The notes beneath the pieces were generated by a model. The model saw only the letters and a program-made list of their open reading frames with translations. It had not been told where the DNA came from and did no database searches. A DNA stretch of 64,000 bases from Dysgonamonadaceae bacterium (GTDB taxonomy: Bacteria; Bacteroidota; Bacteroidia; Bacteroidales; Azobacteroidaceae), in assembly GCA_031272075.1 (NCBI GenBank), contig JAISUK010000047.1:25524-89523 (forward strand), in the 5' to 3' direction. A program made the translations under genes and the position numbers. Below are positions 36,271-44,730 of this stretch, in pieces; position 1 is the stretch's first letter, and every line of letters begins with the position of its first letter.

Positions 36271-36708
36271 TTATGGTTGTTTTTCTGGCAGTTTGTTATT
36301 CAAAATATCCTTTCGATACGCAACAAAATCGTCGTATTTTCTGATATAATCCTTTTCATCGTATTCGGCTGAGGCCAGCACCAAGCATACCGCTCCTGAG
36401 GAAAAATTGCTCAGCTCCCGCCAGATGCCGGGCACGACATACAAGCCGTAATACGGGCGATTGAGGGAGCAAGTTTTTTGATCCGTGCCGTCATCCAACG
36501 TGACATCAAAACTGCCGCTTACCGCAACGATCAACTGCTGCAATGCTTTATGCGCATGCCCTCCCCTTGACTCTCCACCCGGAATATCGTAGAGATAGTA
36601 CACCCTCCGCACGTCGAAAGGGAGATCCACGCCATTGTTTAACGCCGTGATATTACCTGATCGATTGTGAATTTTAGGCAAGGTGATGATATTGCAGTTA
36701 GAAATCAT
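36271..36708 (-). CDS. Sugar 3,4-ketoisomerase, FdtA/WxcM-like (first of a tandem pair)
   Basis: A 145-residue cupin that isomerises dTDP-4-keto-6-deoxyglucose to the 3-keto form ahead of amination. Family features: IITLPKIHNRSGNITALN at the start, the loop RRVYYLYDIPGGESRGGHAH carrying the active-site histidine cluster at about 52-56, and SGAVCLVLASAEYDEKDYIR near the end. It overlaps the next isomerase gene by 11 bases. The pair is discussed in the findings. FdtA gives galacto and QdtA gluco products; which one applies cannot be told here. Confidence 0.9.
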   Translation of the reverse strand: MISNCNIITLPKIHNRSGNITALNNGVDLPFDVRRVYYLYDIPGGESRGGHAHKALQQLIVAVSGSFDVTLDDGTDQKTCSLNRPYYGLYVVPGIWRELSNFSSGAVCLVLASAEYDEKDYIRKYDDFVAYRKDILNNKLPEKQP

Positions 36709-37108
36709 GTCGTTTTTCCGATAATTTCAGGTATTCATCCAAGTCGCGTATATAGTCGCTTTCCTGGAAAAGCGTAGATGCCAATACCAGGCACACCGCA
36801 TTGGTAGAAAAGTTTTCCATTCTTCTCCAGCACATACGCGGGATATAGAGGCCTTTATAAGATCGGTTCAACGAAAATTTTGCTTCATTGAACCGGTCAT
36901 TTACCACCACATCAAAACTGCCGGATAATGCGATGATAATTTCCTCCTGGGTTTTAAATGCATGTCCCCCGCGGATTTCTCCGCCAGGGACATCATAGAT
37001 CCAATACGTACGCTTAATGATAAAGGGCAGGTATTTTCCGTTCTCGATGAAAGAGAGATTTCCGCGTTCATCGAGAATTTTCGGTATATCTATTATGGAT
37101 ACACGCAC
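36698..37108 (-). CDS. Sugar 3,4-ketoisomerase, FdtA/WxcM-like (second of the pair, GTG start)
   Basis: About 136 residues, same cupin family: IIDIPKILDERGNLSFIEN, RTYWIYDVPGGEIRGGHAF, NDRFNEAKFSLNRSYKGLYI and NAVCLVLASTLFQESDYIRD. A longer in-frame reading reaches 37369, but its extra part overlaps the barrel-protein gene and has no family-like sequence. The best start is GTG at 37106-37108, which places it the same short distance before the IPKI motif as in its neighbour; no Shine-Dalgarno is seen, which is normal here. Likely a divergent paralogue of the gene next to it. Confidence 0.82.
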   Translation of the reverse strand: MRVSIIDIPKILDERGNLSFIENGKYLPFIIKRTYWIYDVPGGEIRGGHAFKTQEEIIIALSGSFDVVVNDRFNEAKFSLNRSYKGLYIPRMCWRRMENFSTNAVCLVLASTLFQESDYIRDLDEYLKLSEKRHDF

Positions 37109-37124
37109 ATGTGGAATCGCTAAA

Positions 37125-37922
37125 TTAAAATTTGTATTGCAGTCCCAACATCGTGTTTGCATTCGTGTCAAATCCACGGTCGCCGATATAGCCGTCAAAC
37201 TCTTCGGGGAGGAAAATGCCGTTTCCTTCAAAGAAGAGCGACCAGGGGCTACCCTTGCTGAAGTCGTACCCGAGGCGACCTCCGAAGCGGAAGCCTGCCA
37301 CATTGGTCGTAGGATTTGTTTCACTTTTGACATTGTGCAGAAATCCCACGCCCAGGAAACCCATGACATTGAATGAATGGTCTTCTCGATCCGATCCGTT
37401 GAACAGCCGGATCATATCCACTGTAATGTCAAGAAATACGGACGTAGAATTGAAATCTTGCCAAAATCCTTGGCCGTCGTCGGTAAATTTAAATTTTCCA
37501 CTGTTGGCATTGATCACTTCAGCATCGGAACCTTCCAAATAGACCCAATTACGCGGGTAATATTCCGGGTTCGGAAAACTGCCGCTAGCATGTTCCACAA
37601 AACTGCCTCGTTGTGGGCCTAAGTAATTAAATCCACGGTAGCTTCCGCTATGAAACTGTAACCGAGCACCATAGGTCGATCCGAACCATTTACCGATAGA
37701 AATCTCAGCGCCATAAGTCATTCTGTCAAAAACCGATTGTGCACCATCTTGATTCGCCATCAGCAAATTTGGTCCGGCGCCAACCGAAAAATACCAATTT
37801 TTCTCGGACGCACTCTTTGACTCTTTCGCATTATCCGTTTCAAACTTATTCTGCGCATACGTCGTTTGTAAACACATTACAAAACAAAAAGCAATTCCCA
37901 ATAATAACTTTATTTGTTTCAT
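37125..37922 (-). CDS. Outer membrane beta-barrel protein of the polysaccharide cluster
   Basis: A 265-residue secreted protein from the start at ATG 37920-37922 (signal MKQIKLLLGIAFCFVMCLQTTYAQ), with alternating strand-like segments (WYFSVGAGPNLLMANQ, YGAEISIGKWFGSTYGARLQ, AGFRFGGRLGYDFSKGS) and a terminal phenylalanine (TMLGLQYKF), so an outer-membrane barrel in the OmpA-N/OmpW size class. It could help export or anchor the polymer, but no function is proven. Its own promoter lies at 37992-37999. A start at 37949 is possible but gives a weaker signal. Confidence 0.72.
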   Translation of the reverse strand: MKQIKLLLGIAFCFVMCLQTTYAQNKFETDNAKESKSASEKNWYFSVGAGPNLLMANQDGAQSVFDRMTYGAEISIGKWFGSTYGARLQFHSGSYRGFNYLGPQRGSFVEHASGSFPNPEYYPRNWVYLEGSDAEVINANSGKFKFTDDGQGFWQDFNSTSVFLDITVDMIRLFNGSDREDHSFNVMGFLGVGFLHNVKSETNPTTNVAGFRFGGRLGYDFSKGSPWSLFFEGNGIFLPEEFDGYIGDRGFDTNANTMLGLQYKF

Positions 37923-37991
37923 ACTAAAATTTATAATTTTATTGTTCATATTTCCTTACAAAATTCATTAAATCAATCTGATAAAACCGTG

Positions 37992-37999
37992 CAAATGTA
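37992..37999 (-). promoter_or_regulatory. Predicted -7 element of the barrel-protein/sugar-gene transcript
   Basis: Minus strand reads TACATTTG. A start near 37985 would give a leader of about 63 bases. It lies in the 143-base gap after the Wzc gene and suggests a second transcription unit for the downstream sugar genes. No clear -33 is seen. Confidence 0.4.
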
Positions 38000-38092
38000 G
38001 CACTTTATTTAAAATCGTTATTTACATATTGTGATAAAAATATTGTATAACCCTTCCAAAAAGCAATTTAGTTGATTAATACTCAAGTTTGT

Positions 38093-40531
38093 TTATGTTT
38101 CCGTATCTTCTTCTTTCGAACTGTATCCATGTCCATAGCCGTAACCGTAGCCATAACCGTAACCGTAGCCATAACCGTAGCCGTAGCCATAACCGTAACC
38201 GTAGCCATATTTGCCTCGTTTGGTCTGTCCGGTACAATTATAGATCAACCGTATCCGTTTCAGACGTTGTTCGCGACGAATACTTTCGATAAAATCAGAA
38301 ACGCTCTTCGGCGTAAAGTTCTCTCTGACGACAAACAGCGAAGTGTCGGCAATACGATCCAGCAAGAAAGTATCGGAAACGCTTCCCACGGGCGAGGTGT
38401 CCAAAACGATGTAATCATATTCTTTCTTCAGTTTTTCGAACAGTTCATCCAAACGCGACTCCATCAGCAATTCATTGGGGTTGGGCGGAACGACGCCTGC
38501 CGTCAGCACGTCCAGTTTCGGATGTCCTACTTCGTGATAAATGATAGAATTAATGTCTTCGATATCACCATTCAAATAAGAAACAAGTCCGACTTTCCCT
38601 TTCAATCCCAAATTGGAAGCCAGTTTTGGGCGGCGAATATCCAATCCGACAAGCAAGGTCTTAAATTTCAATGCGAAAGTGATTGCCAGATTGATCGACA
38701 CGAAAGTTTTTCCTTCCCCGCTCAAGAAAGACGTTACCAAAATTATTTTCTTGTCGGGCGTATCGAGGATAGAAGATATATTTGCCCGCAACAGCCTGAA
38801 CATTTCCGTGATCGGCGAAGTGGAATTGGCGGAAACGACGATTGTATTTTTCTTTTTGTCATGAGGGAGTGAGACGATCAGCGGCACTTCGGTGCGTCGG
38901 CAGATGTCTTCTTCCGTCTGAATCTTGTAATTGATAGCCTCTCTCAAGCCGAAGAACACGAACGGCAGCAGCAATCCCAACACAAAACACATCGCGTAGG
39001 TATACATCCTGTTTGGAGCAATCGGATAGGAAGTAGCCTGCGGCGATTCGATGATTTTGGCGCTGGGGGCGGTGACAGCCAACGACAGCGCGGCTTCCTC
39101 TTTCTTTTCCAGCAACATCACATACAGGTTGGCTTTGATATCCTGTTGACGTTCTTTTTCGTTGATTTCCCGTTCCCGACGAGGCAAGTCGCTCAGCGAT
39201 CCGCTGTATTTATTGCTTTGGCGGGTCAGATCGCGGCTTCGGGTCTGCAATGATTTGCGGGCACCGCGAATGCCGGCAGAGATGTCTTCCCTGAGTGCGA
39301 CGGCTTTTTCATTGAGGTGGATGATTCGCGGATTATCTTCATTCAAATATTTCAAAAAACGATCACGGTCCAAAACGGTCGAATTATACGAACTCAACAA
39401 TGTTTTCAGATTTTCATCCGTCAGTCCGATGTTGGTAGGAAGTATTCCCAGATCGCTGTCCGTCTTGGTAAATTCGTCGCTCAAATAATTCAACAACTCC
39501 AACTGCGAGCCGATTTGTGTCAATTGTTTATCCGATTCCGTATCGTTGTGCAGCAACAGTTCGGATTCGAGGGAGATGTTTGTCAAGCGATTTTGTCGCC
39601 GGTATGTTTCGATGTCCGTTTCCGAATAGCTCAAATCGGAACTGATATATTTCAGTCGGTCTTCGATAAACCTCGCGGCATTGGAGGCCGCTCGGTTTTT
39701 ATCATTCATCACATCGCGGTTATACACGTCGACCAATCGGTAAAGGAAGCGCATTCCCCGTTCGCGATGCGTTTCTTTCAAGGATATTTTCACGATGCTG
39801 GTTGACTTGCTGGTCGGCTCCACGCTGATCATGGACACATATTTCATCGCCACATACAGGGGGTTGGTGATCTCGACTTCCAGCGGATAATCTTCTTTCA
39901 GCGAGCTGACAGAGTCTGCTTCGAGATAGATTTCGCCGAAAGGGCTTTCGAGGATTCCGGGCAACGAATCGTATTGCGACGAGAAAACTTTTTCGCCGTA
40001 ATTTCCTTCTACAGAAATCCGTTTGTCGGGCAATCGTGAGATATTCAACACCAACACGCCACCAATTTTTGACGCATTGCTGTCATCCATAAAAACTTTA
40101 ACCGGAGGGGCATAATAAAACCGTCGGTTGTGGCTGCCATACAGTTCGGTATCTTTGAATCGGCCTTTGATGCGATAGCTCACGTACAATTCCAGTTCCC
40201 TGACCACATCTTCCAATAAATCTCTGGATTGCAGAATTTCGACTTCGTTGTCGATATTGTTGCTCGGATTTATCAGACTCATTCCTTCGAAAATAGAAAG
40301 TTCGCTATTGCCCAAACCTCCGCGTTTGTTGTCTTTCAACACCATTTTCGAACTCACATTGTAGACGGGCACCGAATAGCGCAAATAGACGTACCCCCAT
40401 CCCAGGAAAAAGAGGATAGAGAGTAAAAACCATTTCCAATGGATTAAGAAATTCACAAAGAACCATTGGACATTAATTTCTTTTTTAGGTAAAAACTCCT
40501 GATCGTATTTTAATTTTTCGTTCTCTTCCAT
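38093..40531 (-). CDS. wzc: Wzc-like polysaccharide copolymerase and tyrosine autokinase
   Basis: An 812-residue inner-membrane protein that sets polysaccharide chain length and gates export through cycles of tyrosine phosphorylation. An N-terminal Wzz-type part has helices at about 25-48 and near 510-530 with a large coiled-coil-rich periplasmic region between. The cytoplasmic BY-kinase part has the Walker A LSGEGKTF (SGEGKT at 604-609), the VGLDIRRPKL block (A'-type) and the YDYIVLDTSPVG Walker B. The C-terminus is a tyrosine cluster, 13 consecutive YG dipeptides (residues 775-800), encoded by an 18-base tandem repeat. Wza lies 22 bases upstream. Confidence 0.94.
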   Translation of the reverse strand: MEENEKLKYDQEFLPKKEINVQWFFVNFLIHWKWFLLSILFFLGWGYVYLRYSVPVYNVSSKMVLKDNKRGGLGNSELSIFEGMSLINPSNNIDNEVEILQSRDLLEDVVRELELYVSYRIKGRFKDTELYGSHNRRFYYAPPVKVFMDDSNASKIGGVLVLNISRLPDKRISVEGNYGEKVFSSQYDSLPGILESPFGEIYLEADSVSSLKEDYPLEVEITNPLYVAMKYVSMISVEPTSKSTSIVKISLKETHRERGMRFLYRLVDVYNRDVMNDKNRAASNAARFIEDRLKYISSDLSYSETDIETYRRQNRLTNISLESELLLHNDTESDKQLTQIGSQLELLNYLSDEFTKTDSDLGILPTNIGLTDENLKTLLSSYNSTVLDRDRFLKYLNEDNPRIIHLNEKAVALREDISAGIRGARKSLQTRSRDLTRQSNKYSGSLSDLPRREREINEKERQQDIKANLYVMLLEKKEEAALSLAVTAPSAKIIESPQATSYPIAPNRMYTYAMCFVLGLLLPFVFFGLREAINYKIQTEEDICRRTEVPLIVSLPHDKKKNTIVVSANSTSPITEMFRLLRANISSILDTPDKKIILVTSFLSGEGKTFVSINLAITFALKFKTLLVGLDIRRPKLASNLGLKGKVGLVSYLNGDIEDINSIIYHEVGHPKLDVLTAGVVPPNPNELLMESRLDELFEKLKKEYDYIVLDTSPVGSVSDTFLLDRIADTSLFVVRENFTPKSVSDFIESIRREQRLKRIRLIYNCTGQTKRGKYGYGYGYGYGYGYGYGYGYGYGYGYGHGYSSKEEDTET
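38132..38209 (-). repeat. In-frame 18-base minisatellite encoding the Wzc tyrosine-glycine tail
   Basis: 78 bases of 26 codons alternating Tyr (TAT or TAC) and Gly (GGC or GGT). The third-base pattern repeats every 18 bases (TATGGCTACGGTTACGGT and close variants), four units plus a partial one. Slippage would gain or lose three tyrosines without a frameshift. Confidence 0.9.
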
Positions 40532-40553
40532 TTATTTTAACAATTAAACGCTA

Positions 40554-41396
40554 CTAATTATTGAACAGAAAAACCGCGATGCTGACCACGCTCAAACCGA
40601 TTGAAGTAAGCGAAAGCCAGAGATTCGTTTGTGCGCCGATATCCGCACTCTTTGACTTGGTCTTGTTCGGCTCAACATATAAGATATCATTTTGTCGCAA
40701 ATAGAAATAAGGAGAAGATGCCACCCAGGCGTCATTCAGGTTCAAGTGAACGACTTCCAATTTTTCGTCGGGCAATTCCCTTATCAGCTTGACATTCTCA
40801 CGCTGTCCGTAGATCGTCATATCGCCTGCCATCGCCAAAGCTTCGAGGATGTTGATATGGTCTCTTGAAACAGGATAAATTCCCGGCGAGCCGACTTCCC
40901 CCAAGATGGTAACTCGGTAATTCAGCAAGCGAATGGTGATGATGGGATCTACTTTTAGGTATTTTTTCAACTGGGATTTCAACTCCACTTCCAATTCGTC
41001 GTGCGTGAAGCCTTCAACAGAAATTTTCCCGATGACTGGAAAATCAATGAACCCTTCATGATCGATCAAATAAGTTTGGCGTCCTATGCCTTGCGGCACA
41101 TCATTTTCGCCGGTATTATCCGCGGAAGCGGTCGGCTGAAACGGCAGATTGAAATCCGCCACGAGCGAAGACTCGCTGCCAAGCGCATTGACAGTAATGC
41201 CCAACACGTCGCCAATCTTGAAGCGCACTTCATTTTCCCGGAATGGGGAAGGAATAGTGACAGTTGAGGAATTATTACTCAACCCGTTTCCCAAATAGGG
41301 GATTTTTTTATAGGAATTACATGATGATAATCCGACTATGAATAAACCCAACAAGCATACTTTTACGTTAACATTCAACATTTTTACGATTTTCAT
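40554..41396 (-). CDS. wza: Wza-like polysaccharide export outer membrane lipoprotein
   Basis: A 280-residue lipoprotein (MKIVKMLNVNVKVCLLGLFI then GLSSC, cysteine 26). The polysaccharide export domain is clear (FKIGDVLGITVNALGSE near 60, YLIDHEGFIDFPVIGKI near 115, LKKYLKVDPIITIRLLNY near 145), followed by an SLBB-type segment (VTILGEVGSPGIYPVSRDHINILEALAMAG). A final hydrophobic helix (LWLSLTSIGLSVVSIAVFLF) is common in the Bacteroidota form. It is the first gene of the polysaccharide cluster, next to the kinase. Confidence 0.93.
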   Translation of the reverse strand: MKIVKMLNVNVKVCLLGLFIVGLSSCNSYKKIPYLGNGLSNNSSTVTIPSPFRENEVRFKIGDVLGITVNALGSESSLVADFNLPFQPTASADNTGENDVPQGIGRQTYLIDHEGFIDFPVIGKISVEGFTHDELEVELKSQLKKYLKVDPIITIRLLNYRVTILGEVGSPGIYPVSRDHINILEALAMAGDMTIYGQRENVKLIRELPDEKLEVVHLNLNDAWVASSPYFYLRQNDILYVEPNKTKSKSADIGAQTNLWLSLTSIGLSVVSIAVFLFNN

Positions 41397-41470
41397 TTAT
41401 CTGAGACATTATTTTATAATTTCTGTCTAATGAAATCCATTATTTTATTTTTCATTAAACATTTAATTTA

Positions 41471-41478
41471 CAAATATA
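41471..41478 (-). promoter_or_regulatory. Predicted -7 element of the polysaccharide operon
   Basis: Minus strand reads TATATTTG. A start near 41464 leaves about 68 bases before the wza ATG. No TTTG -33 is seen, and a perfect 6-bp inverted repeat lies between -7 and the expected -33, a possible operator. Confidence 0.5.
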
Positions 41479-41659
41479 GTGCCATTACTTGTAATGACAT
41501 CGAGATTTTAAAAAAATTTTTACTCATTTTGCGCATAATTCTTATTATTAATGTTTTTCCTTTTTTATTATTACGAGCGCCCAAAGTTAAATTAATATTT
41601 TCATATTCAATTATTTTTAATATTTTTTTACACAGCGAAAAAAATAATCCGCAATAACA

Positions 41660-41691
41660 TTTGCTAAAAAGAAAAATATGCTATATCTTTG
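41660..41691 (+). promoter_or_regulatory. rpmB promoter (-33 TTTG, -7 TATCTTTG)
   Basis: TTTG at 41660-41663 and TATCTTTG at 41684-41691, 20 bases apart, a full consensus match. It fits strong expression of ribosomal protein genes. Confidence 0.85.
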
Positions 41692-41756
41692 CACCCTCGT
41701 TATCAAACACTATTGTAACAAATAAAGAGTTAATAATCTATTAAAGAGCTATCATA

Positions 41757-41990
41757 ATGTCTAGAGTGTGTCAGATTACAGGAAAAAAGGCAGTTGTCGG
41801 AAACAATGTTTCGCATTCAAACCGCAAGACGAAAAGGAGATTCAATGTCAACCTGTTTGAAAAAAAGTTCTATTGGGTAGAACAAGCAACATGGGTGAGT
41901 CTGAATATTTCGGCCAACGGTTTGCGTACAATTAATAAAATCGGATTGGATGCCGCTATTAAAAAAGCAGCGGTAAAAGGGTATTTATAA
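41757..41990 (+). CDS. rpmB: Ribosomal protein bL28
   Basis: A 77-residue large-subunit protein. [20 protein letters not shown] followed by [19 protein letters not shown] and [13 protein letters not shown] are the standard bL28 features. It lacks the zinc cysteine pairs, consistent with the non-zinc form. First gene of a short ribosomal operon with rpmG and DUF4295, which is the usual order in Bacteroidota. Confidence 0.96.
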   Translation: MSRVCQITGKKAVVGNNVSHSNRKTKRRFNVNLFEKKFYWVEQATWVSLNISANGLRTINKIGLDAAIKKAAVKGYL

Positions 41991-42006
41991 TTAAAAAAGT
42001 GAAGCA

Positions 42007-42195
42007 ATGGCTAAAAAAGCAAAAGGAAACAGAGTGCAGGTGATCCTCGAATGCACCGAACACAAAGCAAGCGGGATGCCGGGAACATCGCGTTATATTA
42101 CAACAAAAAACAGGAAAAATACCACCGCAAGGATGGAATTGAAAAAATACAACCCTGTTTTGAAGAAAGTAACTGTGCATAAAGAAATCAAATAA
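42007..42195 (+). CDS. rpmG: Ribosomal protein bL33
   Basis: A 62-residue large-subunit protein: [20 protein letters not shown] and the basic [20 protein letters not shown] are diagnostic. Only one cysteine is present (residue 16), so it is the zinc-free form. It lies 16 bases after rpmB in the same operon. Confidence 0.95.
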   Translation: MAKKAKGNRVQVILECTEHKASGMPGTSRYITTKNRKNTTARMELKKYNPVLKKVTVHKEIK

Positions 42196-42208
42196 AAACG
42201 TATAAACC

Positions 42209-42361
42209 ATGGCAAAGAAAACCGTCGCAGGATATCGTGAAAAGTCGGAAGGACGTTCCTATTCCAAAGTGATCAAAATGGTTCGTTCGGAAAAAACAGG
42301 TGCTTACACCTTTAAAGAAGAAATGATTCCGAATGAAGCAGTCAAAGATTACTTCAAATAA
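42209..42361 (+). CDS. DUF4295 family small basic protein
   Basis: A 50-residue protein, MAKKTVAGYREKSEGRSYSK then VIKMVRSEKTGAYTFKEEMI, ending DYFK. This short family follows bL33 in almost all Bacteroidota and is thought to be ribosome-associated, though its role is not established. ATG at 42209-42211 is 13 bases after the rpmG stop. A strong terminator follows at 42391, so it ends the operon. Confidence 0.9.
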   Translation: MAKKTVAGYREKSEGRSYSKVIKMVRSEKTGAYTFKEEMIPNEAVKDYFK

Positions 42362-42390
42362 TTAAATAATCAGTACGATTTTATCGTGAT

Positions 42391-42432
42391 AAAAAACTTC
42401 CTTTCGATCGCTTTATCGAAAGGAAGTTTTTT
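42391..42432 (+). terminator. Rho-independent terminator after the bL28-bL33-DUF4295 operon
   Basis: Perfect 18-bp stem (42391-42408 with 42415-42432), six-base loop, A-tract on one side and T-tract on the other, so it may work in both directions. The ftsY promoter lies just after it. Confidence 0.9.
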
Positions 42433-42450
42433 ATTTTCAACGGAAAATCA

Positions 42451-42458
42451 TATATTTG
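42451..42458 (+). promoter_or_regulatory. Predicted -7 element of the ftsY promoter
   Basis: Reads TATATTTG, 24 bases before the ftsY ATG at 42482. It supports that start over one at 42386, which would read through the terminator. The -33 region overlaps the terminator arm and lacks TTTG. Confidence 0.5.
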
Positions 42459-42481
42459 CAATTCATTTTAAAATATACATC

Positions 42482-43453
42482 ATGGGATTATTTGATTTCT
42501 TTTCCAAAGATAAAAAAGAAGACCTGGATAAAAGTCTATCGAAAACAAAAGAGAGTGTTTTCTCCAAAATTGCCCGAAGCATTGCCGGAAAATCAAAAAT
42601 TGACGACGATGTTCTCGACAACCTGGAAGAAGTGCTTGTTTCTTCTGACGTCGGCGTAGAAACTACGTTGAAGATTATTTCGAGAATAGAATCCCGTATC
42701 CGCAGAGAAAAATATATCAACACCAATGAACTTTCCAACATCCTTCGGGAAGAAATCACCGCGTTGTTGACGGACAACCAAGACAGCGAACCGGAAAATT
42801 TTGGTCTTACGGACGACAAAAAGCCATACGTCATCATGGTGGTAGGAGTCAACGGCGTAGGTAAAACCACCACCATCGGGAAGTTGGCTTATCAATTCAA
42901 GAACGCCGGCAAGAAAGTCTACCTCGGCGCCGCCGACACTTTCCGCGCCGCGGCGGTTGAACAATTGATGATCTGGGGCGAACGTGTAGGCGTCGAAGTC
43001 ATCAAGCAAAAAATGGGCGCCGATCCGGCCTCCGTCGCTTTCGACACAATCAGTTCCGCCAAGGCCAACGATGCAGATGTCGTCATCATCGACACTGCCG
43101 GTCGGTTGCACAACAAGATCAACCTGATGAACGAATTGACGAAGATCAAAAATGTGATGAAAAAAATCGTCCCCGATGCCCCGCACGAAGTCCTTTTAAT
43201 ATTGGACGGATCTACCGGTCAGAATGCTTTTGAGCAAGCCAAACAATTTACTGCCGCCACCGAAGTTTCCGCCTTGGCAATCACCAAATTGGACGGCACG
43301 GCCAAAGGCGGCGTCGCTATCGGCATCTCCGATCAATTCCATATTCCGGTGAAATACATCGGCATCGGCGAACGGCTGGAGGATTTGCAACTGTTCAGAA
43401 AAAAGGAATTTATTGACTCTCTATTTGGCGATTATGATAAAAAACAGGGTTGA
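42482..43453 (+). CDS. ftsY: Signal recognition particle receptor FtsY
   Basis: GTPase (323 residues) that docks SRP-ribosome complexes at the inner membrane. From the start MGLFDFFSKDKKED it has only a short acidic leader, then the N domain and the G domain with GVNGVGKTT at 122-130, DTFRAAAVEQL at 152-162, DTAGRL at 204-209 and TKLDG at 268-272. This short form lacking a long A domain is normal for the phylum. It overlaps rimO by 20 bases, so the two are co-expressed. Confidence 0.96.
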   Translation: MGLFDFFSKDKKEDLDKSLSKTKESVFSKIARSIAGKSKIDDDVLDNLEEVLVSSDVGVETTLKIISRIESRIRREKYINTNELSNILREEITALLTDNQDSEPENFGLTDDKKPYVIMVVGVNGVGKTTTIGKLAYQFKNAGKKVYLGAADTFRAAAVEQLMIWGERVGVEVIKQKMGADPASVAFDTISSAKANDADVVIIDTAGRLHNKINLMNELTKIKNVMKKIVPDAPHEVLLILDGSTGQNAFEQAKQFTAATEVSALAITKLDGTAKGGVAIGISDQFHIPVKYIGIGERLEDLQLFRKKEFIDSLFGDYDKKQG

Positions 43454-44723
43454 CATAGTTACTTTGGGATGCTCAAAAAACCTTGTTGACTCGGAGTTAT
43501 TGATGAAACAATTTGCGGTCAACGGCTATCGTGTCGTTCATAATCCCGACAAGATCCGAGGAGAAATCGTCGTCGTCAATACCTGCAGTTTTATCAATGA
43601 CGCCAAAGAAGAATCGGTCAATCTCATACTTCAATTAGCCGGCATACGCAAACAAGAAAAAATTCGTAAATTATTCGTCATGGGGTGCTTGTCTGAACGG
43701 TACGCCCAGGAATTGCGGGAGGAAATTCCTGAAGTCGATCGGTTCTACGGCAAATTCGACTGGAAATTATTGATCTCCGACCTGGGAAAATCGTACATGG
43801 AAGATTTTTCTTCCGAACGGATGATTACGACCCCGAAGCATTATGCCTACCTCAAAATCGCCGAAGGCTGCAATCGCACTTGCTCCTACTGTTCGATTCC
43901 GCTCATCACCGGAAAATACAAGTCCAAAACCATCGAAACAATCTGTGCGGAAGTAAAATCCCTGGTAAAGCAAGGCGTCAAAGAATTTCAACTCATCGCC
44001 CAGGATCTGACTTATTACGGATACGACCTGTATAAAAAATACCATTTGCCGACATTGGTGCAGCTACTTTCTGATATTCCCGGCGTAGAATGGATCCGGC
44101 TGCATTATGCCTATCCGACCCATTTCCCTGTAGAACTGCTTCCCGTGATCAGGGAACGCGAGAATGTTTGCAATTATCTTGACATCGCGTTACAACACAG
44201 CAGTGATCATATATTGAAACTGATGCGGCGAAACAGCGATAAACAGACAACCATCGATCTCATCAATGAAATCAGGTCGGAAGTGCCGGGAATCCATCTC
44301 CGCACGACCATGATGGTGGGGCATCCCGGCGAGACTGAAGACGATTTTCATGATTTACTCGACTTTATCCAACAGATGCGTTTCGAACGACTGGGCTGTT
44401 TTATGTATTCCAATGAAGAAAAAACGTATGCCTACAAGCATTACAAAGACAATGTCAGTCCCGAAACCAAACAATACCGCTCCGACGAACTGATGGCCGT
44501 CCAGCGGGAAATCGCTTTCGAGATCAACAAGCAAAAGATCGGGAAAACGCTGAAAGTGATCATCGACCGCGAAGAACCGGAATATTATGTCGGTCGTACA
44601 GAATACGATTCTCCCGAAGTCGATCCGGAGGTATTCGTCAAGAAGACCAAAAAACTCATTCCAGGACGGTTTTATCCAATACAAATAACAGGAACTCAAT
44701 CATACGATTTAACAGCTAATTAG
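43434..44723 (+). CDS. rimO: Ribosomal protein uS12 methylthiotransferase RimO
   Basis: Radical SAM enzyme (429 residues) that methylthiolates an aspartate of uS12. It has the UPF0004 part with cysteines 13, 51 and 85, the radical SAM cluster C146-x3-C150-x2-C153 (GCNRTCSYC), DLTYYGYDLYKKY as in RimO rather than MiaB, and a C-terminal TRAM domain (KTLKVIIDREEPEYYVGRTE). Start MIKNRVDIVTLGCSKN at 43434; an earlier ATG at 43413 is less likely because it adds seven non-conserved residues. Follows ftsY and precedes HU. Confidence 0.95.
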   Translation: MIKNRVDIVTLGCSKNLVDSELLMKQFAVNGYRVVHNPDKIRGEIVVVNTCSFINDAKEESVNLILQLAGIRKQEKIRKLFVMGCLSERYAQELREEIPEVDRFYGKFDWKLLISDLGKSYMEDFSSERMITTPKHYAYLKIAEGCNRTCSYCSIPLITGKYKSKTIETICAEVKSLVKQGVKEFQLIAQDLTYYGYDLYKKYHLPTLVQLLSDIPGVEWIRLHYAYPTHFPVELLPVIRERENVCNYLDIALQHSSDHILKLMRRNSDKQTTIDLINEIRSEVPGIHLRTTMMVGHPGETEDDFHDLLDFIQQMRFERLGCFMYSNEEKTYAYKHYKDNVSPETKQYRSDELMAVQREIAFEINKQKIGKTLKVIIDREEPEYYVGRTEYDSPEVDPEVFVKKTKKLIPGRFYPIQITGTQSYDLTAN

Positions 44724-44730
44724 AAATACG

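Larger units (their letters stand above)
41397..41756. other. Divergent regulatory region between wza and rpmB
   Basis: 360 bases, very AT-rich. On the minus side: -7 box TATATTTG at 41471-41478 for wza, with the inverted repeat CATTAC-TT-GTAATG (41483-41496) just upstream. On the plus side: a complete promoter for rpmB at 41660-41691. A 75-codon AT-rich frame at 41430-41657 has no signal or domain and overlaps these elements, so it is not called. Confidence 0.6.

Noticed and set aside
37109..37369. N-terminal extension of the second isomerase gene
   Set aside because: This stretch overlaps the barrel-protein gene in another frame and lacks family-like sequence; the GTG at 37106-37108 fits the family start.
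41430..41657. 75-codon ORF between wza and rpmB
   Set aside because: AT-rich, without signal or domain, and it covers the promoter elements of both neighbours.
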